A stretch of 11,647 nt of DNA from Planctomycetota bacterium (GCA_025453315.1 JALOQQ010000019.1:1-11647); one strand, 5' to 3'. Positions 1 through 7,940 are shown, counted from the stretch's first letter. Notes: generated by a model not told the origin, from the letters alone. Numbers and translations are program-made.

Positions 1-59
1 GCGAGCGAGCGCGCATGATGGCGAGTGGCCCCCTGTGAATAAGCAGGCAGCAGATTGAT
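1..59. other. GC-rich left edge not matching the adjoining gene
   Basis: The first 50 bases contain 33 G or C, while the rest of the window is strongly AT-rich. Read in the frame of the following metal-binding protein, the stretch has a TGA stop at 36-38. Its translation looks family-like only from about position 51 (residues QQIDLLLPPG). The 8-mer GCCCCCTG occurs at 28-35 and again at 68-75, inside the real gene, so a microhomology-driven misjoin is conceivable. I read this as a contig-edge or assembly artefact rather than a biological junction, but the sequence alone cannot settle it. Confidence 0.5.
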
Positions 60-788
60 TTGCTTTTGCCCCCTGGAGTAGAGGCTCATTCTTTTGAACC
101 CAAACCGACCGATATTGCTAAGATTTCCGAAGCTGATATTTTTATTTATACTAGTGAGGTCATGGAACCATGGGTTAATAATGTTTTGGAAAATATTAGT
201 CACAAACGTCTGATAATTATTAAAAGCACTGCTGTCGTTAATTCAGAAACAACCGAGGATGATCCTCATGTTTGGTTGGATTTAACTAAGGCGCAAAAAA
301 TAGTTGATAGTATTACTGGCTCTTTATTAGATTTTGACGCACCCAACGCCGTTCTTTATTTAAATAATAGTAAGAGTTATAAAGAAAAATTAATCGCTCT
401 AGATGATAGTTATAAAAGAGAATTGCTTAATTGTAAAAATAAAGAAATTATTTTAGCTGGTCATTCGGCTTTTGCTTATTTAGCCAAACGTTATAATTTG
501 GACTACTTAGCCGCTCAAGGATTTAGTCCAGATCAAGAAATAAGTTCTAAACAGATGATTGATTTAGTTAAAGAAATAAAGGAGAAGAAAATTAGTTCCC
601 TTTATTATGAAGAATTAATTGATCCTAAAATGGCCCAGTCTCTTAGTAGGGAAACGGGAGTTAAAATATTAGAACTTAACGCGGCTCATAATATCGCCAA
701 AGATGATTTAAAAAATGGTAAAACATTTTTAAATATTATGTCCGAAAATTTAAATAACTTAAAGATAGGATTAGAATGTCAATTATAA
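60..788 (+). CDS. znuA: Metal (probably zinc) ABC transporter substrate-binding protein, 5' truncated
   Basis: Extracytoplasmic solute-binding protein of the ZnuA/AdcA/PsaA cluster that would capture a divalent metal and deliver it to the permease encoded downstream. The visible 242 residues begin at the PPGVEAHSFEPKP motif, which normally lies about 50-60 residues into the protein. The signal peptide or lipobox and the first strands are therefore missing; the TTG at 60 is only the first possible initiator in an open frame that starts at 39. Metal ligands can be placed at H10 (VEAH), H70 (DDPHVWLD) and H135 (AGHSAFAYLA). In this family a His rather than Glu at the third position is typical of zinc binders and Glu of manganese binders. 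The fourth ligand is unclear. The usual His-rich loop before the second ligand is absent, replaced by a short acidic stretch. The gene overlaps the ATPase gene by 13 bases, which suggests translational coupling. Confidence 0.85.
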   Translation: MLLPPGVEAHSFEPKPTDIAKISEADIFIYTSEVMEPWVNNVLENISHKRLIIIKSTAVVNSETTEDDPHVWLDLTKAQKIVDSITGSLLDFDAPNAVLYLNNSKSYKEKLIALDDSYKRELLNCKNKEIILAGHSAFAYLAKRYNLDYLAAQGFSPDQEISSKQMIDLVKEIKEKKISSLYYEELIDPKMAQSLSRETGVKILELNAAHNIAKDDLKNGKTFLNIMSENLNNLKIGLECQL

Positions 789-1519
789 TTTCTACTAAAA
801 ATTTAACAGTTAGCTACGGAATTGTCCCAGTTTTGCAGGACATTTCTTTTGCAGTGGAGAAGGGCGACTATATTGGTCTTGCTGGTCCTAATGGTGCTGG
901 AAAAACCACACTCATTAAAGCTCTTTTAGGATTAATTTCTGGGTCAGGAGAAGTGGAATTATTCAATCAATCTTTGCCCAAGTTTAAAGAGTGGCAGAAA
1001 ATTGGTTATTTGCCACAACGCGGTAATGGTTTTAATCCTCTTTTTCCGATTAGTGTTTCCGAGGTGGTTGCTTTGGGGCTTTTGGCTAATAAAAAATATC
1101 CTAAAAGATATGATGAAGAAGATAGAAAAAAAATCACCCAAGCTTTAGAAATGTTACAACTAAACAATATTAAAGATCGTTTAATTAATGAATTGTCTGG
1201 TGGTCAACAACAGCGAGTTTTTTTAGCACGCGCTATTGTTTCGCAACCAGAGTTGTTAATTTTAGATGAGCCCAGTACGGCTCTTGATCCACAAATTAGA
1301 GAAGATTTTTTTACCCTAACTAAGAAATTAAATGCTCAAGGCGTTACGATTGTTTTAATTACTCATGATGTTTCGCATATCGGCCAGTATGCGAATAAAT
1401 TATTATATATTGATAAGAAGGTTATTTTCTATGGAAAGTTTTCTGATTTTTGTCATTCCACTTCAATGCATGATTATTTTGGTGAGTTTTCTCAGCACTT
1501 AATTTGTCACCAGCACTAA
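776..1519 (+). CDS. znuC: Metal ABC transporter ATP-binding protein
   Basis: Cytoplasmic ATPase that powers metal import through the adjoining permease. All nucleotide-binding elements are present in the 247 residues: Walker A GPNGAGKTT at 37-45, Q-loop around Q81 (YLPQRG), ABC signature LSGGQQQR at 140-147, Walker B LLILDEP at 160-166, D-loop following it, and the switch histidine at H197 (ITHD). Length is normal for ZnuC/MntB-type ATPases. The C-terminus ends in a His/Cys-rich tail (HLICHQH) that could touch metal, though this is speculation. The ATG lies inside the end of the substrate-binding protein gene (13-base overlap), so both are surely one operon. An AGG about 9 bases before the ATG is the nearest thing to a Shine-Dalgarno sequence in this operon. 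Confidence 0.93.
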   Translation: MSIIISTKNLTVSYGIVPVLQDISFAVEKGDYIGLAGPNGAGKTTLIKALLGLISGSGEVELFNQSLPKFKEWQKIGYLPQRGNGFNPLFPISVSEVVALGLLANKKYPKRYDEEDRKKITQALEMLQLNNIKDRLINELSGGQQQRVFLARAIVSQPELLILDEPSTALDPQIREDFFTLTKKLNAQGVTIVLITHDVSHIGQYANKLLYIDKKVIFYGKFSDFCHSTSMHDYFGEFSQHLICHQH

Positions 1520-1529
1520 ATAAAAGTCT

Positions 1530-2339
1530 ATGGGTTTATTTTCTTTTCTCCAATATGGTTTTATTCAAAATGCTTATTTAGCTGGTTTTTTTGTGGCTAT
1601 TATTTGTTCAGTTTTAGGATTATTTTTAGTCTTGAGAAAATTATCTTTAATTGGAGACGGTCTTTCTCATGTTAGTTTTGGAGCTGTTGCTTTGGGATTA
1701 TTTTTAGGATTTTATCCTTTCTACGTTGCTATACCTTTAGCTATTATTGGTTCCTTATTTATTTTACGTCTGACTGAGAAGGTAAAAATTTATGGCGACG
1801 CCGCTATTGGTATGGTTTCAGCACTCGGCGTTGCTAGTGGTGTAATTTTAGTTAGCGTCTCCAAGGGTTTTAATGTTGATTTATTTAGTTATCTATTTGG
1901 TAATATTTTAACCATTGGAACTAAGGAAATAATATTATCTATTCTTTTAGCGATTTTAGTTTTTATTTTGCTTGGTATTTTTTATAAAGATTTTTTAGTA
2001 GTTACTTTTGATAAAGAATATGCTTTAGCCAGTGGTATAAATGTAAAAAGGGTAAATATTATTTTAGCTGTTCTAACCGCTTTAACAGTAGTTTTGGCCA
2101 TTAAGATAGTTGGCGTAATGTTGGTCTCGGCTTTATTAATTTTACCGGCTGTTACTGGTTTACAAAATGCTACTAGTTTTCGTAGTGCTCTTATTACTTC
2201 AGCCTTAATGGCTATTTTGTCTGTTTTGGGTGGTATTACTCTAGCTTTCTTTTTGGACTGGCCAGCCGGAGCGACAATTGTGGTGATTAATTTTGTTTTA
2301 TTTGTTATCTCTTTTATAGTTAAGAAGTTGGGTAAATAA
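1530..2339 (+). CDS. znuB: Metal ABC transporter permease, ABC-3 family
   Basis: Integral membrane permease of the ZnuB/MntC/TroC (ABC-3) family, 269 residues, usual length. Hydrophobic segments fall around residues 12-35, 46-80, 92-112, 133-151, 175-208, 219-241 and 247-265, consistent with seven to nine helices. Family hallmarks are GDGLSHVSFGAVALG at 42-56 (the region that contacts the ATPase in this family), FDKEYALASG at 160-169, and a VGVMLVSALLILPA stretch at 194-207. It starts 11 bases after the ATPase stop and ends the operon; a hairpin terminator follows at 2385. No Shine-Dalgarno sequence precedes the ATG. Zinc as substrate is inferred from the ligands of the binding protein. Confidence 0.92.
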   Translation: MGLFSFLQYGFIQNAYLAGFFVAIICSVLGLFLVLRKLSLIGDGLSHVSFGAVALGLFLGFYPFYVAIPLAIIGSLFILRLTEKVKIYGDAAIGMVSALGVASGVILVSVSKGFNVDLFSYLFGNILTIGTKEIILSILLAILVFILLGIFYKDFLVVTFDKEYALASGINVKRVNIILAVLTALTVVLAIKIVGVMLVSALLILPAVTGLQNATSFRSALITSALMAILSVLGGITLAFFLDWPAGATIVVINFVLFVISFIVKKLGK

Positions 2340-2384
2340 TATTTATTTAACTGTTTGTTGATAATTTGTAATTTTAACTTTTTT

Positions 2385-2407
2385 AACGCTATTTAGGCGT
2401 TTTTTTA
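2385..2407 (+). terminator. Rho-independent terminator of the metal transporter operon
   Basis: Stem AACGC (2385-2389) pairs with GCGTT (2397-2401) around a 7-base loop whose first and last bases can add a T-G wobble. A run of T continues to 2406. It lies 46 bases after the permease stop and just upstream of the RNase P RNA promoter. Confidence 0.75.
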
Positions 2408-2441
2408 ATCTAATTTAAGGATTTTTTTATTTTTTTTACTC

Positions 2442-2470
2442 TAGACATTTCTTAGTTTTTATAGTATATT
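2442..2470 (+). promoter_or_regulatory. Promoter of RNase P RNA
   Basis: A -35-like TAGACA (2442-2447) and a -10-like TATATT (2465-2470) are separated by exactly 17 bases. The start predicted from this, about 2476-2478, coincides with the 5' strand of helix P1 of the RNase P RNA. That independent agreement supports both calls. Confidence 0.8.
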
Positions 2471-2476
2471 GGGGTT

Positions 2477-2829
2477 AAGGCCGGCAGATGGTCGCCCTAT
2501 TTTTATAGGGAGGAAAGTCCGGACTCCATAAAAGAATAGTGGGTAACGCCCACCAGGTCGGGAAGCCGATTTAGGAATAGTGCCACAGAGACAATACTAA
2601 CCCAGTTTTCTGGGTAAAAGGTGAAAAGAATGCTGGTGTTGATATTCAACTACAGTATTTGCTCCTTGGTGACAAGGATGCATGGCAAACTCTATTTGGA
2701 GCAAGAACAAACCTTGAGAAATCAAGGAAAAAGTAGTTCGCCAGATCTTATCAGTAATGATAAGGCTTAGATTAATGACCATCTCGGAATGCAAAATTCC
2801 TAGACAGAATCCGGCTTATCGCCGGCCCT
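2477..2829 (+). ncRNA. rnpB: RNase P RNA (bacterial, type A-like, reduced)
   Basis: Catalytic RNA that matures tRNA 5' ends. P1 is GGCCGGC (2479-2485) with GCCGGCC (2821-2827). P2 is GATGGTC (2487-2493) with GACCATC (2777-2783). P3 is the CCCTAT/ATAGGG hairpin ending at 2510. The conserved core is present: GAGGAAAGTCCGGACTCC at 2510-2527, GCCACAGAGA near 2582, and ACAGAATCCGGCTTAT at 2804-2819. P12 is ACCCAG/CTGGGT, P14 is CCTTG/CAAGG with a GTGA loop, and P18 (2747-2764) has a GTAA loop. P15 is GAAC (2705-2708) with GTTC (2736-2739). It encloses one 6-bp hairpin with a GAAA loop (2712-2727); P17, and hence P6, have no visible counterpart. The L15 strand that normally carries GGU reads AAAAAGTA. 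No terminator follows, and the next gene begins 36 bases later. Confidence 0.95.
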
Positions 2830-2865
2830 TACTTATTATTTAATATTTTGTTGCCTTTTATATCT

Positions 2866-4278
2866 ATGAAAAAAGCAGAATTATTTTTTTCTTTTTTACT
2901 ATTGCCAGTAGATTTCATCATGATTATTTTAGCTGGTCTCTCTGCTTATCGTTTACGTTTCGCAGAAATTACCACCGGAATTCGTCCGGTAATTTTTAAT
3001 TTACCTTTTACTGAATACTTTAAAGCCCTTTTGATTATTGCCGTTCTTTGGTTAATCGTTTTTATGTTTTCTGGTTTATATAATATTAGAAGTGCCAGAA
3101 AGTTAGCTCAAGAAATTTCGCGAGTCATCCTAGCTTGTTCTACGGGTTTAGTTTTAATTGTTATCTTGATTTTTTTCCGTGGCGAACTTTTTAATTCACG
3201 TTTCATTGTTTTAGCTGGTTGGTTGTTTGCTATTTTTTATGTTAGTATTGGCCGCTCTTTAATCCGTTCTTTACAGCGTCGTCTTTTTAGTAAAGGCTAT
3301 GGTGTTCATAAAGTTATTGTGGTTGGCTCGGGTGATGTCGCCAAACAATTATTACAAAATTTTACTAATGCCAAGCGTTCTGGTTTTGCCGTAATTAAAC
3401 ATCTTCCAGACTTTAGTCCGGAACAAATGACCGAATTAACCGAGTTTATTAAAGATAGGGAAGTGGATGAAATAATTCAAGCCGATCCTAATTTAGAAAA
3501 GAAACAAGTACTGGCGCTGTTTGATTTTGCTAATACTAACCACATTACCTTTAAATATGTTGCTGATTTATTGGGGGTAAAAGTATTACATAATGAATTT
3601 CAAGATTTTTTTGGTGTTCCAATAATTGAAATAAAAAGAACTACCCTTGATGGTTGGGGTCGTATTGTTAAAAGGTTTTTTGATATAGTTTTTTCGGCTC
3701 TACTTATAATTATTCTTTCTCCAATTTTACTTATCACGGCCATTGCTATAAAAATAGATTCGCGCGGTCCAGTTTTCTTTTCACATAAAGACGACGGTTC
3801 TCCTTATTGTCGTATTGGTGCCGGCGGTATGCCTTTTCATTATTTTAAATTTCGTTCCATGAAACCTAAAACTGACGAGATGCGTTATCACGAATTAATC
3901 AATAAAAATTTACGCAAGGGTCCGATGATTAAAATAAAAGATGACCCTAGAATTACGCGTGTTGGAAAGTTTATTAGACGTTTTAGCATTGATGAATTAC
4001 CAGAATTATTTTTGGTTTTTATTGGTAGTATGAGTTTGGTTGGTCCTCGTCCGCATTTACCGGAAGAAGTGGCTAAATATGAAAAACATCATCGTAAAGT
4101 ATTAGTTATTAAACCAGGTATCACTGGCTTATCACAAATATCTGGTCGCAGTGATTTGGATTTCGAAGAAGAGGTTAAATTAGATTCTTATTATATTGAA
4201 AATTGGTCTTTGTGGTTAGATTTTTATATCTTACTTCGAACTCCACTAGCAGTATTAAAAAGCCGTCAGGCGGATTAA
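2866..4278 (+). CDS. Polyprenyl-phosphate sugar-1-phosphate transferase (WbaP/WcaJ type)
   Basis: Membrane enzyme that moves a hexose-1-phosphate from a nucleotide sugar to undecaprenyl phosphate, the first step of a lipid-linked surface polysaccharide. The 470 residues show four N-terminal membrane segments (about 9-28, 51-69, 84-104, 112-129). A Rossmann-like CoA-binding-3 domain follows, starting at VIVVGSGDVAK (150-160). A fifth hydrophobic segment (272-295) leads into the bacterial sugar transferase domain. Catalytic-domain marks are FKFRSM (328-332), DDPRITRVGKFIRR (359-372), the catalytic Asp-Glu pair D376-E377 in SIDELPE, GPRP (393-396) and PGITGLSQ (417-424). ATG 2866 is preferred over a TTG at 2848 because it yields the canonical MKK-plus-helix start. 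Two glycosyltransferases follow on the same strand. The sugar is not predictable. Confidence 0.9.
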   Translation: MKKAELFFSFLLLPVDFIMIILAGLSAYRLRFAEITTGIRPVIFNLPFTEYFKALLIIAVLWLIVFMFSGLYNIRSARKLAQEISRVILACSTGLVLIVILIFFRGELFNSRFIVLAGWLFAIFYVSIGRSLIRSLQRRLFSKGYGVHKVIVVGSGDVAKQLLQNFTNAKRSGFAVIKHLPDFSPEQMTELTEFIKDREVDEIIQADPNLEKKQVLALFDFANTNHITFKYVADLLGVKVLHNEFQDFFGVPIIEIKRTTLDGWGRIVKRFFDIVFSALLIIILSPILLITAIAIKIDSRGPVFFSHKDDGSPYCRIGAGGMPFHYFKFRSMKPKTDEMRYHELINKNLRKGPMIKIKDDPRITRVGKFIRRFSIDELPELFLVFIGSMSLVGPRPHLPEEVAKYEKHHRKVLVIKPGITGLSQISGRSDLDFEEEVKLDSYYIENWSLWLDFYILLRTPLAVLKSRQAD

Positions 4279-4330
4279 TTTTATTGATTTATTGAGCGTT
4301 TTTATTTATCATTTAGATTTTAAAATAATT

Positions 4331-5443
4331 ATGAAAGTAGCTTTAATACATGATCATTTAGCTCAGGATGGTGGCGCCGAACGCGTTTTAAAAATTTTAG
4401 CCGAAATGTTTCCCGAGGCTCCAATATATACTTTGCTTTATGAACAAAAAAATGCTGATAAATATTATAAAGGACGTAAGATAGAAACTTCTATCATTCA
4501 AAGGCTTCCTGGCGGTATTAAGCATTATCAATGGTACTTACCACTCATGCCGCTTGCTGTAGAATTTTTTGATTTAAGTGGTTTTGACTTAGTTATTTCT
4601 GATACCAGTTCTTTTGCTAAGGGCGTAATCACTAAGCCAGAAACCTTACACATTTGTTATTGTCATACCGCCACTCGTTATTTATGGAGTGACACTCATC
4701 AATATATTAACGAATTAAAGTATAATAAATTTTTTAAGAAAATTATTGCCTTATTCTTAACCTTTTTGCGTTCCTGGGATCGTTTAGCTGCCGATAGGGT
4801 AGATTGTTTTATTGCTAACTCCAAAACTGTTAGAAGGAGAATTGAAAAGTATTATCGTCACGATTCAACGGTTATTTATCCGCCTGTGGAAGTAGATAAG
4901 TTTAAAATTGCCGAGAAGATTGGCGATTATTTTGCTATTGGTTGTCGTTTAGCTCCTTATAAGAGAGTTGATATAGTTATCGAAGCTTTTAAGAATTTGG
5001 GAGTAAATTATAAATTAAAAATTTTTGGTGATGGCGTTGATAGAAAACGTTTAGAAAAAATTGCTAACGGTGCTAGTAATATTGAATTTTTAGGTTGGAT
5101 TAGTGAAGATGAAAAGGCTAGACTGCTAAGCGAATGTTTAGCTTTTATTAATCCGCAGGAGGAAGATTTTGGCATTACTCCAGTTGAAGCCATGGCTTGC
5201 GGTCGGCCCGTTATTGCTTATAATAAAGGCGGCGCTACGGAAACAGTTGTTTCTGGTGTTAGTGGTTTATTGTTTGATGATCAAAGTGCTGAAGGTGTTG
5301 AAAAAATTATTTCTTCTTTTAATAAAAACGATTTTAATTCACAAAAAATTAGGGAATGGTCCTTAAATTTTTCGGTAACCAAATTTAAAGATAGTATTAA
5401 AAATTTTATTGCCGAGAAATTAGCTCAAAAAGAAAATTTCTAA
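4331..5443 (+). CDS. GT4-family glycosyltransferase (GT-B fold)
   Basis: Retaining glycosyltransferase, 370 residues, that would add a sugar to the lipid-linked acceptor made by the preceding transferase. The N-terminal acceptor domain has the GGAERV loop (15-20) and a CYCHTATRYLW segment (109-119) typical of WbaZ-like mannosyl- or rhamnosyl-transferases. The C-terminal donor domain carries GCRLAPYKRVD (204-214) and the E-x7-E motif with E268 and E276 in EDFGITPVEAMACG. No membrane helix or signal peptide is evident, so a cytoplasmic, membrane-associated enzyme is likely. ATG 4331 is chosen because MKVALIHDHL is the standard family start; the in-frame TTG at 4292 would add 13 unlike residues. 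It lies 52 bases after the transferase. Donor sugar and linkage cannot be read from sequence. Confidence 0.9.
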   Translation: MKVALIHDHLAQDGGAERVLKILAEMFPEAPIYTLLYEQKNADKYYKGRKIETSIIQRLPGGIKHYQWYLPLMPLAVEFFDLSGFDLVISDTSSFAKGVITKPETLHICYCHTATRYLWSDTHQYINELKYNKFFKKIIALFLTFLRSWDRLAADRVDCFIANSKTVRRRIEKYYRHDSTVIYPPVEVDKFKIAEKIGDYFAIGCRLAPYKRVDIVIEAFKNLGVNYKLKIFGDGVDRKRLEKIANGASNIEFLGWISEDEKARLLSECLAFINPQEEDFGITPVEAMACGRPVIAYNKGGATETVVSGVSGLLFDDQSAEGVEKIISSFNKNDFNSQKIREWSLNFSVTKFKDSIKNFIAEKLAQKENF

Positions 5444-5501
5444 GAAAATATTTATTACTAGTTATTGAAACGCTAATTAATGATTGGTATTTATAATTTA
5501 T

Positions 5502-6680
5502 ATGATTATTGGTATTGATGGTCGAGTGTTGATGGATGAGCATTATAGCGGTGTTTCAGAATATGCTTTTCGTCTTACTGACACGTTTTTAAAATTAAAT
5601 AATTCTAAGCACATCAGTCCTAATCAAAAAAATAATTATAAGCTTTTTTATAATTCCGGTAATGATTTAACTAAGCGTTTACCTAATTGGCAATACAAAG
5701 AACTAAGCACTCGCTATACCCACATTCCTAATAAGATATTTAATTATCTTTTAGAACAGACAATTCATTATCCTAAAATAGATAAACTTTTAGGCGGTGT
5801 TGATGTTTTTTGGGCGCCACATATTAATTTTTTATCCCTTTCTAAACAATGTCGTAAAATAGTTACCATTCATGATCTTTCTTTTTTGCGTCATCCTGAA
5901 TTTTTTAGTTCTCGGAAAAATTTTTGGCATCGTGCCATTAATGTTAAAAAATTAGTACGTAAATTTGATCGCGTCATAGCGGTTTCCGAAAATACCAAAC
6001 ATGATTTAATAGAACTTTGTGGTGTGGCGGCCGATAAAATTTCGGTTGTTTATTCCGGCATTTCTGAGCGTTTTCAAGAAATTAAAATTAAAGAGAGTTT
6101 GGAGACAAAATATGTTAAAGAAAAATATCGTTTGCCAGAGCGTTTTATTCTTTATTTGGGCAATATTGAACCACGAAAGAATATTATCGGCTTAATCCAA
6201 TCCTTTAGTCGCTTGCGCGATGAAAACAATGATTTTAATGATGTAAAGTTAGTTATTGTTGGACAAAAGGGTTGGCGCACTAAAGAAATTTTTAAAGAAT
6301 GGAAAGAATCTTTTTATCGTCGGGAAATAAAATTTTTGGATTACGTTAATGATGAGGAAAAAGTTTATCTTTATAATTTAGCTTCAATTTTTGTTTACCC
6401 CTCTTTTTATGAGGGTTTCGGTTTTCCACCTCTTGAAGCAATGGCTTGCGGTACGCCAGTGATAACTAGTTTTTTTTCTAGTTTGCCCGAAGTGGTGGGT
6501 GACGCGGCTATAATGATTGATCCCTATAATCTTCCTTCCTTAACTGAGGCCATGAAAGATATTTTAACCGACAAGGTTTTAGCTAACCAGTTAAGACAAA
6601 AGGGCTTGGAAAGAGTAAAAAAATTCAGTTGGGAAAAGGCTGCTAAAGAGTATTTAAAAATTTTTGGCTCCTTAAAGTAA
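5502..6680 (+). CDS. GT4-family glycosyltransferase (mannosyltransferase-like)
   Basis: Second GT-B retaining glycosyltransferase of the cluster, 392 residues. The N-terminus IGIDGRVL followed by GVSEY (17-21) is the nucleotide-sugar/acceptor loop of the group often annotated as mannosyltransferase B-like. TIHDLSF lies at 122-128 and VSENTKHDL at 161-169. The donor domain has GNIEPRKN (220-227) and the E-x7-E pair E304/E312 in YEGFGFPPLEAMACG. ATG 5502 is used rather than an in-frame TTG at 5484, because family members begin directly with the MIIGIDGR strand. The 58-base gap upstream contains no terminator. It probably shares a transcript with the sugar transferase and the first glycosyltransferase and acts after them on the same glycan. 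Confidence 0.9.
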   Translation: MIIGIDGRVLMDEHYSGVSEYAFRLTDTFLKLNNSKHISPNQKNNYKLFYNSGNDLTKRLPNWQYKELSTRYTHIPNKIFNYLLEQTIHYPKIDKLLGGVDVFWAPHINFLSLSKQCRKIVTIHDLSFLRHPEFFSSRKNFWHRAINVKKLVRKFDRVIAVSENTKHDLIELCGVAADKISVVYSGISERFQEIKIKESLETKYVKEKYRLPERFILYLGNIEPRKNIIGLIQSFSRLRDENNDFNDVKLVIVGQKGWRTKEIFKEWKESFYRREIKFLDYVNDEEKVYLYNLASIFVYPSFYEGFGFPPLEAMACGTPVITSFFSSLPEVVGDAAIMIDPYNLPSLTEAMKDILTDKVLANQLRQKGLERVKKFSWEKAAKEYLKIFGSLK

Positions 6681-6701
6681 TTTGTTTAAGTTTGAATTGC
6701 T

Positions 6702-7865
6702 ATGTCTAAAAAGAAAATTCGTGTTTTAATGGCCATGTCCGGGGGCGTTGATTCTTCCGTGGCCGCCAAATTATTAAAAGATCAGGGTTATGATGTTACT
6801 GGTGTTTTTTTGCATTTTTGGAAAGAGGCTGGTGATGTTAGTGAAAATAAATGCTGTTCTTTAGAATCAATGCTTGATGCTCGGGAAGTTTGTCGTAAAA
6901 TAGGAATCCATTTGCATACTTTTGATTTTCAAAAACCTTTTAAAAAAGCGGTGGTTGATAATTTTTTAAGTGAATATAAAAAAGGCCGCACACCTAATCC
7001 TTGTGTGGAATGTAATAAATTTGTTAAGTTGGGTTTGCTTTTAGAAAGAGCTAAAGCCCTGGGTTTTGACTATGTTGCTACCGGACACTATTTAAAAATT
7101 AAAAAAGTTCCTTTTAATAATAAAAAAGAAGTTAAAGAAAAAAAGAGTGTAAAGTTAAAGAGTAAAACGCTAGAGAAAGATAATTTTATTTATAAACTAT
7201 ATCGAGCTAAGGACAAAAGTAAAGATCAAACTTATTTTTTATATACTTTTAATCAAAAACAATTAAGCCATTTATTATTTCCGCTTGGTAATTATTTAAA
7301 ACCCCAAGTTAGGGAATTGGCTAAAAAATTTGGTTTCGCGGTAGCGGAAAAAAAAGATAGTCATGAAATTTGTTTTATCCCTGGTAAACATCATAATGAT
7401 TTTTTAAAACGTCATCTTAAACTTAAGCCTGGTATTATTGTTTTAAAAGAAAGTGGGGAAGTAATTGCTCAACATCAGGGCTTACCCCTTTATACTATTG
7501 GCCAAAGACGTGGTATTGAAATTGGTGGTAATGGTCCTTATTATGTGGCTGAAATGGATTATAAAAAAAATATTCTTTATGTTATTAAAAATTGGAATGA
7601 CAAAATATTATATCGACAGCATTTAACAGTTAAAAATTTAACTTGGTTAAGCGGTTCTTTCCCCAAAGTTCCTTTTTCTACCTCGGCCACTATTCGTTAT
7701 GGTCATCCAACCGAGAAATGTGTTGTTACTAAAATTAAGGTGCGTAGCCAAGAATGTGAAGTTGCTTTTATAAAATCGCAAAGAGCTATAACTGTCGGAC
7801 AAAGTATAGTTTTTTATAAAGGAGAAGAAGTTTTGGGTGGTGGAATTATTGATTCATGTTTCTAA
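6702..7865 (+). CDS. mnmA: tRNA-specific 2-thiouridylase
   Basis: MnmA (TrmU) activates U34 of tRNA-Lys, -Glu and -Gln with ATP and installs sulfur (s2U34), using sulfur relayed from a cysteine desulfurase. The PP-loop SGGVDSS is at 13-19. The catalytic cysteines are C101 in NPCVEC and C204 in HEICFIPG. GQRRGI (257-262) leads into the C-terminal beta-barrel. At 387 residues it is slightly longer than usual (about 360-370). The extra length is a lysine-rich insertion around residues 134-162, between GHYLKIK and the NFIYKLYRAKDKSKDQ segment. ATG 6702 gives the normal start, 21 bases after the glycosyltransferase stop, without a Shine-Dalgarno sequence. The gene closes the transcription unit, and a strong hairpin follows. 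Confidence 0.95.
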   Translation: MSKKKIRVLMAMSGGVDSSVAAKLLKDQGYDVTGVFLHFWKEAGDVSENKCCSLESMLDAREVCRKIGIHLHTFDFQKPFKKAVVDNFLSEYKKGRTPNPCVECNKFVKLGLLLERAKALGFDYVATGHYLKIKKVPFNNKKEVKEKKSVKLKSKTLEKDNFIYKLYRAKDKSKDQTYFLYTFNQKQLSHLLFPLGNYLKPQVRELAKKFGFAVAEKKDSHEICFIPGKHHNDFLKRHLKLKPGIIVLKESGEVIAQHQGLPLYTIGQRRGIEIGGNGPYYVAEMDYKKNILYVIKNWNDKILYRQHLTVKNLTWLSGSFPKVPFSTSATIRYGHPTEKCVVTKIKVRSQECEVAFIKSQRAITVGQSIVFYKGEEVLGGGIIDSCF

Positions 7866-7892
7866 ATTTTAAAATATATTTTTTAGATAAGA

Positions 7893-7922
7893 AAAAAAAG
7901 TCCATTGTTTTGGACTTTTTTT
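7893..7922. terminator. Bidirectional terminator between mnmA and the WG-repeat gene
   Basis: A GTCCA/TGGAC core (7900-7904 with 7911-7915) with a 6-base loop is flanked by A8 on the left and T7 on the right, so a U-rich tail results whichever strand is transcribed. It sits 27 bases after mnmA and 18 bases after the convergent minus-strand gene, so it can serve both. Confidence 0.88.
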
Positions 7923-7940
7923 ATTTTTCGCTTTTCGTTT

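Noticed and set aside
36..38. In-frame TGA read as glycine, as in recoded CPR lineages
   Set aside because: No other gene in the window has an internal TGA, and the region around it does not resemble the protein family even if TGA is read through.
959..1141. Minus-strand open frame of 60 codons
   Set aside because: Antisense shadow of the ABC ATPase gene with no recognisable domain.
2597..2794. Minus-strand open frame of 65 codons
   Set aside because: It lies wholly within the RNase P RNA, whose helices explain the sequence; no protein family is recognisable.
2811..2825. CCGGC-TTATC-GCCGG hairpin as a terminator of rnpB
   Set aside because: These bases form the conserved 3' core and P1 strand of RNase P RNA, and no T-run follows.
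5008..5366. Two short open frames (minus 5008-5193, plus 5169-5366)
   Set aside because: Out-of-frame shadows of the first GT4 glycosyltransferase.
5492..5497. TATAAT upstream of the second glycosyltransferase
   Set aside because: It ends only 4 bases before the ATG and the best -35-like element (TTGAAA at 5465) is 21 bases away, so it does not make a convincing promoter.
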